This document shows positions 9,020 to 16,810 of a stretch of DNA of 42,727 nucleotides, one piece after another. The translations under genes and the position numbers were made by a program. The notes below the pieces were generated by a model, which worked only from the letters and a program-made list of their open reading frames with translations, was not told the origin of the DNA and searched no databases. The stretch is from Desulfotalea sp. (lineage in GTDB: Bacteria > Desulfobacterota > Desulfobulbia > Desulfobulbales > Desulfocapsaceae), in NCBI GenBank assembly GCA_002733995.1, contig NVXR01000021.1:1-42727 (forward strand). The letters are read 5' to 3'. The first letter of the stretch is position 1. Every line of letters begins with the position of its first letter.

Positions 9020-9214
9020 ATGGCTGATCTACAGGGAATGAAACAGATTTGTTTTCATTGTAACAAGAGTGAGTCGACGGTGTTGATGTTGATCCGTAGC
9101 GAAGATTTTCCAGCCACCAAGATCGGTGGGCGATGGGAGTCTGATACGGATCTTATTACCGATTGGCGAAAAGAGAAGATTTCTAAAAAATGTAAAAATG
9201 GTTCTGGGAACTAG
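9020..9214 (+). CDS. Small HTH protein (excisionase/Nu1-like fold)
   Basis: 64 residues, one base after the terminase stop codon. MKQICFHCNKSESTVLMLIR followed by FPATKIGGRW is the signature of the HTH_17/MerR-like fold found in excisionases and in the DNA-binding part of Nu1-type terminases. It could be a second packaging DNA binder or a regulator. The terminator at 9297 closes this operon shortly after. Confidence 0.65.
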   Translation: MADLQGMKQICFHCNKSESTVLMLIRSEDFPATKIGGRWESDTDLITDWRKEKISKKCKNGSGN

Positions 9215-9296
9215 GCGATATGAGGAGAATAAAAAAGGAAGTGAGGCGATAGACTAAACACCCAGTAGAAAAGCTGATCGTCTTGCTGTTTCGATT

Positions 9297-9334
9297 AAAG
9301 GAGTTGTCTTGAATTTTCGGACAACTCCTTTTTT
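9297..9334. terminator. Bidirectional intrinsic terminator
   Basis: AAAGGAGTTGTC pairs perfectly with GACAACTCCTTT across an 11-base loop, followed by a T run on the plus strand and preceded by an A run that serves the minus strand. It ends the packaging operon and, from the other side, the convergent toxin-antitoxin operon, whose stop codon it touches. Confidence 0.88.
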
Positions 9335-9608
9335 AGTAAATGGAAACTTTACAACCTAGGGCTTTGGAGACTTTGCTGATAGTAGTGAAGTGTGGATTGC
9401 CATCAGCAGAGAGAGATTTATATAGGCTTTCTCTGTTGAGTCCTGTTCTCTTTGCCACTTTTCCCATGCCTGTTTTTCTGGCAAGGTGGCCAAGGGCTAC
9501 AACGAAAACTCTGGGATCATCGTCCATGTAGGCTTCGTTGAGGTATTGGTTTTTTTCTTCTTTTGTTACAAGATAATCAAAAGGATTGTATGGGCTTGTT
9601 TTTGTCAT
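9333..9608 (-). CDS. Antitoxin, HigA-like (addiction module antidote)
   Basis: 91 residues with a C-terminal helix-turn-helix: KVAKRTGLNRESLYKSLSAD and FTTISKVSKALGCKVSIY match the addiction-module antidote family that pairs with RelE/HigB-like killer proteins. It neutralises the toxin encoded just upstream and probably represses the operon by binding the palindrome at 9922-9939. Toxin-first order is typical of this type. The gap to the toxin gene is 9 bases. Confidence 0.85.
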   Translation of the reverse strand: MTKTSPYNPFDYLVTKEEKNQYLNEAYMDDDPRVFVVALGHLARKTGMGKVAKRTGLNRESLYKSLSADGNPHFTTISKVSKALGCKVSIY

Positions 9609-9617
9609 GATGCCCTC

Positions 9618-9911
9618 CTATATGTTTTTAGCCATGTCTTTGGATTTTTTGATATCGTTCTTCTGGCTCTTTTTGTGACCGCCGTAGAGCATAAAAACTA
9701 TTTTATTTTCTCTGATTGTGTAATAGAGCCTGTAGCCTGGGCCGTGGTCTACTCTCATTTCGCTAACGCCACCACCAACGGATTTATAATCTCCGAAGTT
9801 GCCAAGCTGTACCCTGTTGAGCCTTTTCAATATGGCTAACATGCCTTGACGGTCTTTCATGTTTTTAAGCCATTTGTCAAAGGCTTTTGTTTTTTCAATT
9901 ACGAATTCCAT
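9618..9911 (-). CDS. Toxin, HigB/RelE-like killer protein
   Basis: 97 residues, the usual size. The core EMRVDHGPGYRLYYT and IVFMLYGGHKKSQKNDI are hallmarks of the RelE-superfamily addiction killer group (phage Gp49-like), ribosome-dependent mRNA interferases. The N-terminus FDKWLKNMKDRQGMLAILKRL is the expected helical hairpin. Within a prophage it may stabilise the element or act against other phages; that role is inference. It is transcribed opposite to the structural genes around it. Confidence 0.88.
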   Translation of the reverse strand: MEFVIEKTKAFDKWLKNMKDRQGMLAILKRLNRVQLGNFGDYKSVGGGVSEMRVDHGPGYRLYYTIRENKIVFMLYGGHKKSQKNDIKKSKDMAKNI

Positions 9912-9921
9912 ATATAATATA

Positions 9922-9948
9922 TGTAGCTCGTGGGCTACAACGTGTCAA
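9922..9948 (-). promoter_or_regulatory. Toxin-antitoxin promoter and operator
   Basis: On the minus strand a consensus -35 box TTGACA (9943-9948) is followed by an inverted repeat TGTAGC-6-GCTACA (9922-9939). An AT-rich -10-like stretch overlaps the toxin start, but its spacing from the -35 is longer than usual. A palindrome between promoter elements is the expected position for antitoxin binding. No clear ribosome binding site precedes the toxin ATG. Confidence 0.5.
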
Positions 9949-10042
9949 TGTGTTTTCTGTATCTTGCTCGAAGACTTGGCCATAAAGCAGTTTCGTTTCG
10001 CTCTGTTTTGAAACTACTGTCAACCATAGAAACACCCCATAC

Positions 10043-10087
10043 ACCGGTAAAGTTGCCCTGTTTACCGGTAAAGTTCCCCTGTTTACC
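10043..10087. repeat. 21-base tandem repeat, candidate activator site
   Basis: Two copies of a 21-base unit starting ACCGGTAAAGTT and differing at one base are followed by the first three bases of a third. The junction creates a perfect 12-base palindrome TTTACCGGTAAA at 10061-10072. The array lies just upstream of a TATAAT hexamer, a layout typical of activator-bound promoters. Confidence 0.7.
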
Positions 10088-10108
10088 AAAATAGCCAAAA
10101 ACACCCCT

Positions 10109-10114
10109 TATAAT
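10109..10114 (+). promoter_or_regulatory. Candidate late promoter -10 box
   Basis: A perfect TATAAT lies 79 bases before the gpW start codon, without a recognisable -35 at normal spacing. The tandem repeat at 10043-10087 occupies that place, which suggests activator-dependent transcription of head and tail genes. Function is inferred from position. Confidence 0.45.
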
Positions 10115-10192
10115 CGGTTTGTGAGCTTGTGAAGAATCATTTTTTTCATAAGCATCCTTCAAAATTCTTTTCGCACAAAGGGGAGCTGATCT

Positions 10193-10408
10193 GTGGCTTG
10201 GAGTCAAACTGATATAGAAACTGTTGAGCGAGCTATTATCGAACAGTCCACCGGTAAGACTATTACCTCTATCACAATTGATGGTGATACTACGACCTAT
10301 GCGGCTGGTGCCTCACCCACACAGCTCATCACTCTTCTGTCTGTCTTAAAGCAACAGGTCAATGGCTTTTATCCTCGTTCTAACGCAAAAAATGGAGGGC
10401 GTGGTTGA
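10193..10408 (+). CDS. gpW-like head-tail connector protein
   Basis: 71 residues, the size of lambda gpW (68). The sequence begins AWSQTDIETVERAIIEQSTG and contains an internal beta pair (TSITIDGDTTTYA) then a helix, the gpW fold. It joins the portal after packaging so that the tail can attach. The start is GTG at 10193, preceded by AAGGGGAG at good spacing. It lies directly before the portal gene, as in lambda. Confidence 0.85.
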   Translation: MAWSQTDIETVERAIIEQSTGKTITSITIDGDTTTYAAGASPTQLITLLSVLKQQVNGFYPRSNAKNGGRG

Positions 10409-11862
10409 TGTTATCGAAAATAAAAACCCTTCCTTCTGCTATAAAAAGCCATTTTTCAAAAGTTGAATCCAAAAGATATGCTGCGGGAAAAACTTCTCGA
10501 TCATCTGGAAACTGGCGTCCAGTTGACTATGGCATTAATGAGTTAATTTCTCAGAACGGGCCAGAGGTTCGTGCCCGGGTTCGTCAATTGATCCGTGACT
10601 TCCCCCCTTTCTCCAGAGCAAAACGCACCATTACCGATTTCGTGGTTGGCCCCGGTATCGAACTGCAGTCTCGTCCAGTGGATAAGCAGGGTAACTATTT
10701 GCCAAAACTCGCCGCAGAAATTGAAGATGGTTATAAACGCTTTTGTGACGAGGCTGATATTGCCGGTCAACTCCATGGCAAAGAAATGGAGCGACTTGCT
10801 CGTGATCAGGAGACCGAGACAGGCGAGTACATTATTGCCCAGACTAATCTAAAAGATGCAAAACGATATATTCCTATGGCCTTGCAGATGTTTGAGGCTG
10901 ATTGGCTCACCAGCTATGGTGCTAAAGCTGTTGGCTCAAACAAGATTGAACAGGGTGTTGAGTATGATTCGCAAACAGGACGTAGAGCAGCCTTTCATTT
11001 CACCGACCCAGACGGGATTGGTAAGCCAAGACGTATTGAGGCTAGACATATTATCCATGGCTTTGAGACACTTCGTCCTGGTCAGTTCCGTGGCATCTCC
11101 CCATTTACACCCGGTGTATTAGTTACTCGTGATTTGCAGGATGCAATGGAAGGTGAGATTGACGGTTTTAAATATGCAGCCAAGTGGCTTGCTATTGTGA
11201 AGTCAATGGACCCGATGGGGCGTCAAGCAGCATTGAACGACCCAAACGCTGAGACTCGCGCTCCCATAGAAGAGCTTGAAAACGGGATAATCGAATACCT
11301 TCGCCCTAATGAAGATGTCCATTTAATGTCAAATCCTAGAGGGGCTGGCAATTTTGAACCTTTTGTGCATGTTGTCTTGTTGATGATTTCAGTTGCAACG
11401 GGTGTCCCTTACGAGCTTTTGTCTGGTGATTATCGCAAGTTATCATGGGCTGTTATCCGTGTTGTTCGTTCCGATTTCAAACAGTCATTAAAGCCTATTG
11501 CTACCCGACATGTTCGCCAGAATTGTGATCCGATTTTTCGAGAGTACCTAAACCAAGCGGTGATGTCTGGTCGCATTCATATTCCAGATTATTTCAGTAA
11601 CCCATATCAATATAATCGTGCTATCTGGCAACCGCCTGTTGCTGATCCTGTAGATAAACTCCGTGATTCTAAGGCTGATATTGCCGAGATGGAGTCGTTA
11701 CTCAGATCCCCTCAAGAGATTGTTGCAGGTCGTGGTCGTCAACTTGAAGACGTTATGAAAGAGTTGGCTGCGGCAAAAGCGATGGCCGAGAAGTATGGCC
11801 TTACCATGGAAGAAGTGTCTACGGCCCTGGCGAACAATCCAGCGGCTGTTGCTAAAGATTAA
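10408..11862 (+). CDS. Portal protein, lambda family
   Basis: 484 residues from the ATG at 10408, which overlaps the gpW stop as TGATG; an in-frame TTG three bases earlier is less likely. Typical lambda-portal features are RVRQLIRDFPPFSRAKRTIT, DFVVGPGIELQ, an EADWL segment, HIIHGFETLRPGQFRGISPF and GVPYELLSGDY. It forms the dodecameric ring at one capsid vertex through which the terminase pumps DNA. The C-terminal 60 residues are helical and Ala/Glu/Lys-rich. Confidence 0.93.
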   Translation: MLSKIKTLPSAIKSHFSKVESKRYAAGKTSRSSGNWRPVDYGINELISQNGPEVRARVRQLIRDFPPFSRAKRTITDFVVGPGIELQSRPVDKQGNYLPKLAAEIEDGYKRFCDEADIAGQLHGKEMERLARDQETETGEYIIAQTNLKDAKRYIPMALQMFEADWLTSYGAKAVGSNKIEQGVEYDSQTGRRAAFHFTDPDGIGKPRRIEARHIIHGFETLRPGQFRGISPFTPGVLVTRDLQDAMEGEIDGFKYAAKWLAIVKSMDPMGRQAALNDPNAETRAPIEELENGIIEYLRPNEDVHLMSNPRGAGNFEPFVHVVLLMISVATGVPYELLSGDYRKLSWAVIRVVRSDFKQSLKPIATRHVRQNCDPIFREYLNQAVMSGRIHIPDYFSNPYQYNRAIWQPPVADPVDKLRDSKADIAEMESLLRSPQEIVAGRGRQLEDVMKELAAAKAMAEKYGLTMEEVSTALANNPAAVAKD

Positions 11863-11882
11863 AAGACAATAAGGAAGAGACG

Positions 11883-13922
11883 ATGCCACCTACCAATAAA
11901 CGACAATTCTACCGTCAATTTGCCTTGAGAATGGATGGAGGTGTTCCTTCATCGCTCGATCTTGCCAGCCGGTCGGTTGAGATGATTGCTGCCACCGAGA
12001 ATCCGGTACGTGTCTATGATTGGGATCGTGGTTGGATTCATGAAATTCTTTTGATGTCCGGTCTTGAGTTGCCTGAGAATCGCCAAGTTCCATTGCAAGA
12101 TACCCATAGCCGTTACGATACTTCTACCACTATTGGATCGTTTCGCGAGATGCGGATTGAGGGTGATAAGTGTGTTGGTCGTGCTCTGTTCGCTGATGTG
12201 CCAAGTGTTGAGGACGTTTGGGTCAAAGTGCGTGATGGGCATATTACTGACTGCTCTGTTGGTTGGGTTGCTCTTGCAGAACCCATTTGGGTTCCTGAAG
12301 CCACCACCATGGAGATTGAAGGTCGAAGTTTTACCGGGCCGATCCAGGTCGTTACTAAATGGAAAATTAAAGAAAACAGTATCTGTCCAATTGGGGCAGA
12401 TGAAAGTGCAAAAGCTAGGGCAGAAGAGGGGGATCAACCTCCCTCAAACAAGAATGCCCATAACCAAAAGGACAAACTCATGGATGCAAAATTGAGAGCG
12501 TATCTTGAGCGTCGTGGACTGCCCAAGGACGCAACAGACCCAGAAGCAGAAGAATTTATGGCGCGTATGGATGAGGCACCAGCTGGTGCTAAAGTGCCTG
12601 GAAATCCACCTGCCGGAAAGACAGCACCTGTAGTTCAGAGTCGTAGTGTAGAAGAGGTGTTGCAAGAAGAGCGTGATCGCACATTTGAGATCAACACAAT
12701 GTGTCGTCAGTTCGGTTGTGAGACCATGGCAGACCAACTTATCAAAGATGGTACCGATATTTCCGGAGCCCGTAAATTGGTGATGGACGAAATTGCTAAG
12801 ACCCCGCCAGAAGGACAGGGCGGTTTTGGCCATCGTGCCCCTATTGTTGGGACAGATGATCGTGAGAAGTTTCGCGATGCTGCCCAGGGTGCCATTCTTA
12901 TGCGTGCTGGTATTCATCAAGAGACTCCTGCACCTGGTGCCGATGAGCTTGCAGGGCGATCTCTGGTTGGTGTTTGTCGAATGCTGCTTGAACGTGGTGG
13001 AGAATCTGGTGCGGGTCGACCTCTTGAGGTTGTTGGTCGTGCGCTTACCTCGACGGATATGCCAACTGTTCTTGGTGCCACAGCTAACCTTTCTCTGATG
13101 GCGGGGTATGAGTCTGACTCTGAAACTTGGGATCAGTGGTGTGATACTGGTTCTGTTTCTGACTTCAAGATTCATACCGCTGCTCGTGCTTCTGAGGTGG
13201 ATGATCTTGACGAGATTCCAGAGAGCGAAGAGTACAGCTACTCCGATCGTAGTGAGAAAAAAGAGCAATACGCGATCGCCACCTACGGTAAAATTTTTGC
13301 CATTACCCGCCAGGCTCTTATCAATGATGATCTTGGTGCGTTGACCGATGTGCCATTCCAACATGGTGAGGCTGCCAAGCGCAAGATTGGTGATGTGGCT
13401 TATGCTGTACTTATTGCCAATTCAGTGATGGGCGACAACGTGGCCTTGTTCCATGCGTCCAGTCATAAAAACATTATGGGCAATGCATCTATTGGTGAGT
13501 CGTCTATGGCTGAGGGTATCAAGATGATGCGACAGATGAAGGATATGAATGGCAAACGTCGTCTGAATCTCCGGGCGCAATATGTCATTGCACCTACCTC
13601 TCTTGAGGGTAGCTCTGAAGTATTCTTTGCCTCTGAAAAATATGTCGATGCCGATACCTCTGCGACCAGAAACAACATCTACTCTGGTAACCGATTCACC
13701 CGAATCTACGAACCTCGCCTAGACGATTATTCTGATAAGGTTTGGTTTATGGCCGGACCAAAAGGCAAGACCGTTAAGGTGTTCTTCCTTGATGGAATCC
13801 AAGCCCCATATTTAGAAATGCAGAAAGGGTGGTCTGTGGATGGTGTCGAGCACAAGGTGCGTATCGATGCTGGTGCCAAAGCGATGGATTGGAGAGCTTT
13901 GCTGAGAAATCAAGGCCAGTAA
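11883..13922 (+). CDS. Prohead protease / major capsid protein fusion
   Basis: 679 residues joining two functions. Residues 1-180 resemble an HK97-type prohead protease, with a candidate catalytic His75 in LQDTHSR and Ser125 in ITDCSVGW. Residues 200-270 are charged, Pro/Ala-rich and scaffold-like. Residues about 370-679 resemble a Mu gpT-like major head subunit (FKIHTAARASEVDDLDEIPE, YGKIFAITRQALINDDLG, FFLDGIQAPYLEMQKGWSVD). After assembly the protease part presumably cuts itself away. AAGGAAGAGA precedes the ATG. No separate capsid or protease gene is present, which supports the fusion being real. Confidence 0.88.
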   Translation: MPPTNKRQFYRQFALRMDGGVPSSLDLASRSVEMIAATENPVRVYDWDRGWIHEILLMSGLELPENRQVPLQDTHSRYDTSTTIGSFREMRIEGDKCVGRALFADVPSVEDVWVKVRDGHITDCSVGWVALAEPIWVPEATTMEIEGRSFTGPIQVVTKWKIKENSICPIGADESAKARAEEGDQPPSNKNAHNQKDKLMDAKLRAYLERRGLPKDATDPEAEEFMARMDEAPAGAKVPGNPPAGKTAPVVQSRSVEEVLQEERDRTFEINTMCRQFGCETMADQLIKDGTDISGARKLVMDEIAKTPPEGQGGFGHRAPIVGTDDREKFRDAAQGAILMRAGIHQETPAPGADELAGRSLVGVCRMLLERGGESGAGRPLEVVGRALTSTDMPTVLGATANLSLMAGYESDSETWDQWCDTGSVSDFKIHTAARASEVDDLDEIPESEEYSYSDRSEKKEQYAIATYGKIFAITRQALINDDLGALTDVPFQHGEAAKRKIGDVAYAVLIANSVMGDNVALFHASSHKNIMGNASIGESSMAEGIKMMRQMKDMNGKRRLNLRAQYVIAPTSLEGSSEVFFASEKYVDADTSATRNNIYSGNRFTRIYEPRLDDYSDKVWFMAGPKGKTVKVFFLDGIQAPYLEMQKGWSVDGVEHKVRIDAGAKAMDWRALLRNQGQ

Positions 13923-13993
13923 GTAAGTGAATAAGTAACTGAGTTGTTGTTTGGCTCGGTTCTGATCTTTTTGAAATTTTACGGAGAAATGCA

Positions 13994-14380
13994 ATGGGAC
14001 AAGGTCTTAACCCTTCCAAAAAAGTAAGAGTTGTCGAGTACGATTTTGCTCGTGACGGTGGTGCGCTGGGTGTCATTAATTTGCGTGGTGCAACACTGCC
14101 AAAGAATGCGGTGTTAACTAGTGCTTTGGTTGATGTGCATACAGCTGTTGCCGGTGGTGCCGGGTCAACTATATCAATTGATCTTGCTTCTGAATCTGAC
14201 GTGAGAGGCGCGCTTCCCCTTACCAATTACACCACAGGTATTAAAGCGTGTAACCAAAATGGTACTGCAACAAATGCCATTAAGCTCACCGAGCCAAAGA
14301 TGCCTACCATCACAATTGGTGAGTTGCCTCTTACTGCAGGGCGATTCAACGTGATTTTAGAATACGTTATTTCGGATTAA
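13994..14380 (+). CDS. Capsid decoration-like protein
   Basis: 128 residues, no lysine-rich tail or membrane segment, mostly beta by appearance (VRVVEYDFARDGG, TSALVDVHTAVAGGAGSTISIDL, RFNVILEYVISD). It lies just after the capsid gene, where decoration or head-stabilising proteins are encoded. The family is not recognised with certainty. ACGGAG precedes the start. Confidence 0.55.
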   Translation: MGQGLNPSKKVRVVEYDFARDGGALGVINLRGATLPKNAVLTSALVDVHTAVAGGAGSTISIDLASESDVRGALPLTNYTTGIKACNQNGTATNAIKLTEPKMPTITIGELPLTAGRFNVILEYVISD

Positions 14381-14382
14381 TC

Positions 14383-14682
14383 ATGGCCTTTGATCACCAT
14401 CATAAGGCGCTTGCTAACCATCTGCGCCAGGATGGTCGAGAGATCGTCATAGGTATTGAGACGGTATTGGGGAAAAAGCGCTTCCTTGGTTACGAAGAGA
14501 GCCGCGAGCTTGGCCTTATGCCAGGTTCTGAATCCTACCGTATTACTGTGCCAAAATCTGAGATGGTTTGGGTGCCTGCTCGTGGGTTGCGTGTGCAAAT
14601 TGATGGGCATCGATTTGTTGTCGGTACAACCAGAGATCTAGTCTACTGTTGGCGTTTTGTTGTGTCGAGGAGTAACAAATGA
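14383..14682 (+). CDS. Head-tail joining protein (putative)
   Basis: 99 residues, located where lambda encodes FII-like connectors. The first half is helical and charged; the second half is beta (ESYRITVPKSEMVWVPARGLRVQIDGHRFVVGT). Position and size support a head completion or joining role. It overlaps the next gene by 4 bases. There is no obvious ribosome binding site, so coupling to the upstream gene is likely. Confidence 0.6.
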   Translation: MAFDHHHKALANHLRQDGREIVIGIETVLGKKRFLGYEESRELGLMPGSESYRITVPKSEMVWVPARGLRVQIDGHRFVVGTTRDLVYCWRFVVSRSNK

Positions 14683-15323
14683 TTGGTTTTCAAATTGATC
14701 TATCCGCTGCAAATGATGCTGCAGAGGCTATTGTTGCCGATTCTAGGCAATTGCATGCTGCTGTTGCCGGAGCGTTGGATGATGCAAGTGTTTCTGCGAC
14801 CAAATTTCTTAAAAAAAGTGTTAGCAAAATTACGGGTGTGTCTCAACGGAGACTGGCTGTGCGGGTTAAAATGCGGCGTTATCAGGCGGATGAGTCTGTT
14901 ACCTTATGGGTTGGTGCTAATCCCATGCCTGTGCATACCGTTGGCACTGCCCGCGAAAACACTAGGTCTGTTGTTGCGGGGCGAATAGTTCGCAGGGGGG
15001 CATTTTGGGCCCAAATCGGCAATTACGATCCATTGCGGGTATTTATTCGCGAAAAATCCCGACATTACAAACCTCAATTGTATGGAGGGGTTGCCTATGG
15101 GGATGGGGATGGGGAGGACTATTCAGGATGGAAATCTAAATTTAGTCAGTGGGGTAGCTTTACACACCGTTTTCCTCTCCGTCTTGCTGTTGTTAATCTC
15201 TATGATGCAGTAGACGATGCTATTTATGATCTGGAGGATTTTGTGCAAGATAATTTCGACAAACATTTCATCCGTCGTCTCAAATATGAGGTGTTAGTTA
15301 AGGGTAAGGGGGCGAAAAAATGA
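14679..15323 (+). CDS. Minor tail protein, Z-like
   Basis: 214 residues. The N-terminus (KFLKKSVSKITGVSQRRLAVRVK) and the helical C-terminus ending RRLKYEVLVKGKGAKK resemble the prophage minor tail protein Z family, which shapes the tail end that binds the head. It overlaps its neighbours on both sides by 4 bases, with AGGAG before the start. Family resemblance is moderate; position is strongly supportive. Confidence 0.72.
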   Translation: MIGFQIDLSAANDAAEAIVADSRQLHAAVAGALDDASVSATKFLKKSVSKITGVSQRRLAVRVKMRRYQADESVTLWVGANPMPVHTVGTARENTRSVVAGRIVRRGAFWAQIGNYDPLRVFIREKSRHYKPQLYGGVAYGDGDGEDYSGWKSKFSQWGSFTHRFPLRLAVVNLYDAVDDAIYDLEDFVQDNFDKHFIRRLKYEVLVKGKGAKK

Positions 15324-15790
15324 ATGGAGTATTCAAAACAGAATTTGAGCGACTGTTAGCCGATCTGACTAAAAACCTGCGCTATTGGAATCCGTCAACA
15401 GGTGATAAAATAGTCCCGCAAATTATTGAGACGATGCCTATCCCCCCTGAAAGTTCGTCAGATGTTGATGGTGAGTATCCAATTATTTGTTGGGTAATAT
15501 ATGACGTGGACGTTGGCCTCAAACCGCATCCCATGAGTGTGTTGATTGATTTTGGAGTGAAAATTGACGAGTCAGTAGGTAGTCCAGGTTCTCAGCAGGC
15601 GCGAGGATCTGCCCAAATTAAAGAGATTGTGAATTCTTTGGCAGGTATGTGTAAGCATCGAGTTGTTGGTGGGTATCGTTTGCAGCTACCGTTTAAGTTT
15701 AAAAATGGGGATCAAAGCCCAGGTTTCGAAGGGGCCCAACCTTTTCCCTATTGTCATGGTCGGTTGTATCTCAGCTTTTTACCACTTTAA
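15320..15790 (+). CDS. Tail terminator protein, U-like
   Basis: 156 residues between Z-like and major tail protein genes, the place of lambda gpU. The protein is alpha/beta with MNGVFKTEFERLLADLTKNLRYW at the start and a long beta-rich second half. Tail terminators cap the tail tube at the correct length. Assignment rests on gene order and size. Confidence 0.65.
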   Translation: MNGVFKTEFERLLADLTKNLRYWNPSTGDKIVPQIIETMPIPPESSSDVDGEYPIICWVIYDVDVGLKPHPMSVLIDFGVKIDESVGSPGSQQARGSAQIKEIVNSLAGMCKHRVVGGYRLQLPFKFKNGDQSPGFEGAQPFPYCHGRLYLSFLPL

Positions 15791-15819
15791 AAAATAATCC
15801 TGAAACATGGAGATAAACA

Positions 15820-16551
15820 ATGCAAAAAAACTATGTAGCATCCGGCAATATGATGGGGGCACTGCTCAACGCAAACAAGCAAAAGGTCTCTGGTTATCTT
15901 GATATTGGTGAGGCATATCCGTTTGATATGGAAGTTAAGCTGAAACAGAAAAAACAGAAATCTGCCCGTAAAGGTATGCGTGGCCAGATTATTGATTCTG
16001 GTGCCATTATCGATGAGATTACGGGCAGTATCGGTATTAAAAATTGGATTGCTAAAAATATTGCCATGCTAGTATCTGGTGTTGCTGTTGCGTTGACTGC
16101 AGCTTCTGGCACTGTTTCGGCAACTGATATTACTTTGCCGGATGATGGTTCTTGGGTGAGCCTGGGGCATCGTAATGTGAGTTCTATCCTTATTTCTGGA
16201 AAGGCTGAGGGGACAGATTTTGAGGTGAATCCCGTTATTGGTTTTATTCGCGGAATTGGTGCTACAACCGGTGTAGTTAGCGTTGCATACGAGTATGCAG
16301 GCCAAGGTGGCTATAAAGTCGATATTGGCTCCGCTGCTGTTATTCGAATGGCGCTCATCATAGATGGACAAAATGACGAGGATGACCAGCCGTTTATAGC
16401 TGAGTTTGATTCTGTGGTTTTTATCTCTAAAAGTCCGCTCATTCTTATTTCTGATCCTGAAACCGATTACGAAAAAATGGAGTTTGATCTGGTGTTTGAA
16501 ACACTGCCAGGTAAAACCAGCCCGGGTACTATTAACGGTTTTGCTATTTAA
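15820..16551 (+). CDS. Major tail tube protein, V-like
   Basis: 243 residues, close to lambda gpV. The N-terminus KKNYVASGNMMGALLNANKQKVSGYLDIGEA and the beta-rich body ending FDLVFETLPGKTSPGTINGFAI fit tail tube proteins that stack into hexameric rings. ATGGAGAT precedes the ATG. A hairpin follows directly, consistent with a highly expressed gene followed by less expressed assembly genes. Confidence 0.75.
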   Translation: MQKNYVASGNMMGALLNANKQKVSGYLDIGEAYPFDMEVKLKQKKQKSARKGMRGQIIDSGAIIDEITGSIGIKNWIAKNIAMLVSGVAVALTAASGTVSATDITLPDDGSWVSLGHRNVSSILISGKAEGTDFEVNPVIGFIRGIGATTGVVSVAYEYAGQGGYKVDIGSAAVIRMALIIDGQNDEDDQPFIAEFDSVVFISKSPLILISDPETDYEKMEFDLVFETLPGKTSPGTINGFAI

Positions 16552-16556
16552 TAATT

Positions 16557-16596
16557 TGGCCGCTCCCTGGAGTGGCCATCACCCTTTAGGAGGGTG
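16557..16596 (+). promoter_or_regulatory. Two adjacent hairpins after the tail tube gene
   Basis: TGGCCGCTC pairs with GAGTGGCCA (16557-16578, one GU pair) around CCTG. Immediately after, CACCCT (16580-16585) pairs with AGGGTG (16591-16596). The second hairpin places the ribosome binding site AGGAGG (16588-16593) of the next gene partly in loop and partly in stem. No T run follows, so full termination is unlikely; mRNA stabilisation or translational control are possible. Confidence 0.5.
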
Positions 16597-16598
16597 TC

Positions 16599-16760
16599 AT
16601 GCCTGCACAAAATAAAACAAAGAAGGTTGAGAAAGAAGTTGAGCTAGAGGTGTTGGTCGATGACCATTCCCATAATGGGAAACCCTGTAAAAAGGGCGAT
16701 AAAATCATGGTTCCTGAAACGGTAAAATCGATGTTGGGTGATGCTTGGGCTAAAGGCTAA
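16599..16760 (+). CDS. Small hypothetical tail-region protein
   Basis: 53 residues (MPAQNKTKKVEKEVELEVLV to MLGDAWAKG). A Lys/Glu-rich N-terminus leads into a compact segment (HNGKPCKKGDKIMVPETVKSMLGD) resembling small DUF7210-like phage proteins. A strong AGGAGG lies 5 bases before the ATG. It sits between tail tube and chaperone genes; the function is unknown. Confidence 0.65.
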   Translation: MPAQNKTKKVEKEVELEVLVDDHSHNGKPCKKGDKIMVPETVKSMLGDAWAKG

Positions 16761-16810
16761 TAAGGCAGAGACGTGGATCGTATATTTAATATTTAACTTC
16801 TTGGTGTGTC

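Noticed and set aside
10043..10087. Short CRISPR-like array
   Set aside because: The units are directly adjacent without spacers, and no cas gene is present.
9935..10207. A minus-strand frame with repeated GKQGNFTG
   Set aside because: The peptide repeat is only the translation of the 21-base DNA tandem repeat; no ribosome binding site or family resemblance.
12444..13364. A 306-residue open frame on the minus strand
   Set aside because: It lies wholly opposite the protease/capsid fusion gene, has no ribosome binding site or domain, and is a codon-bias shadow.
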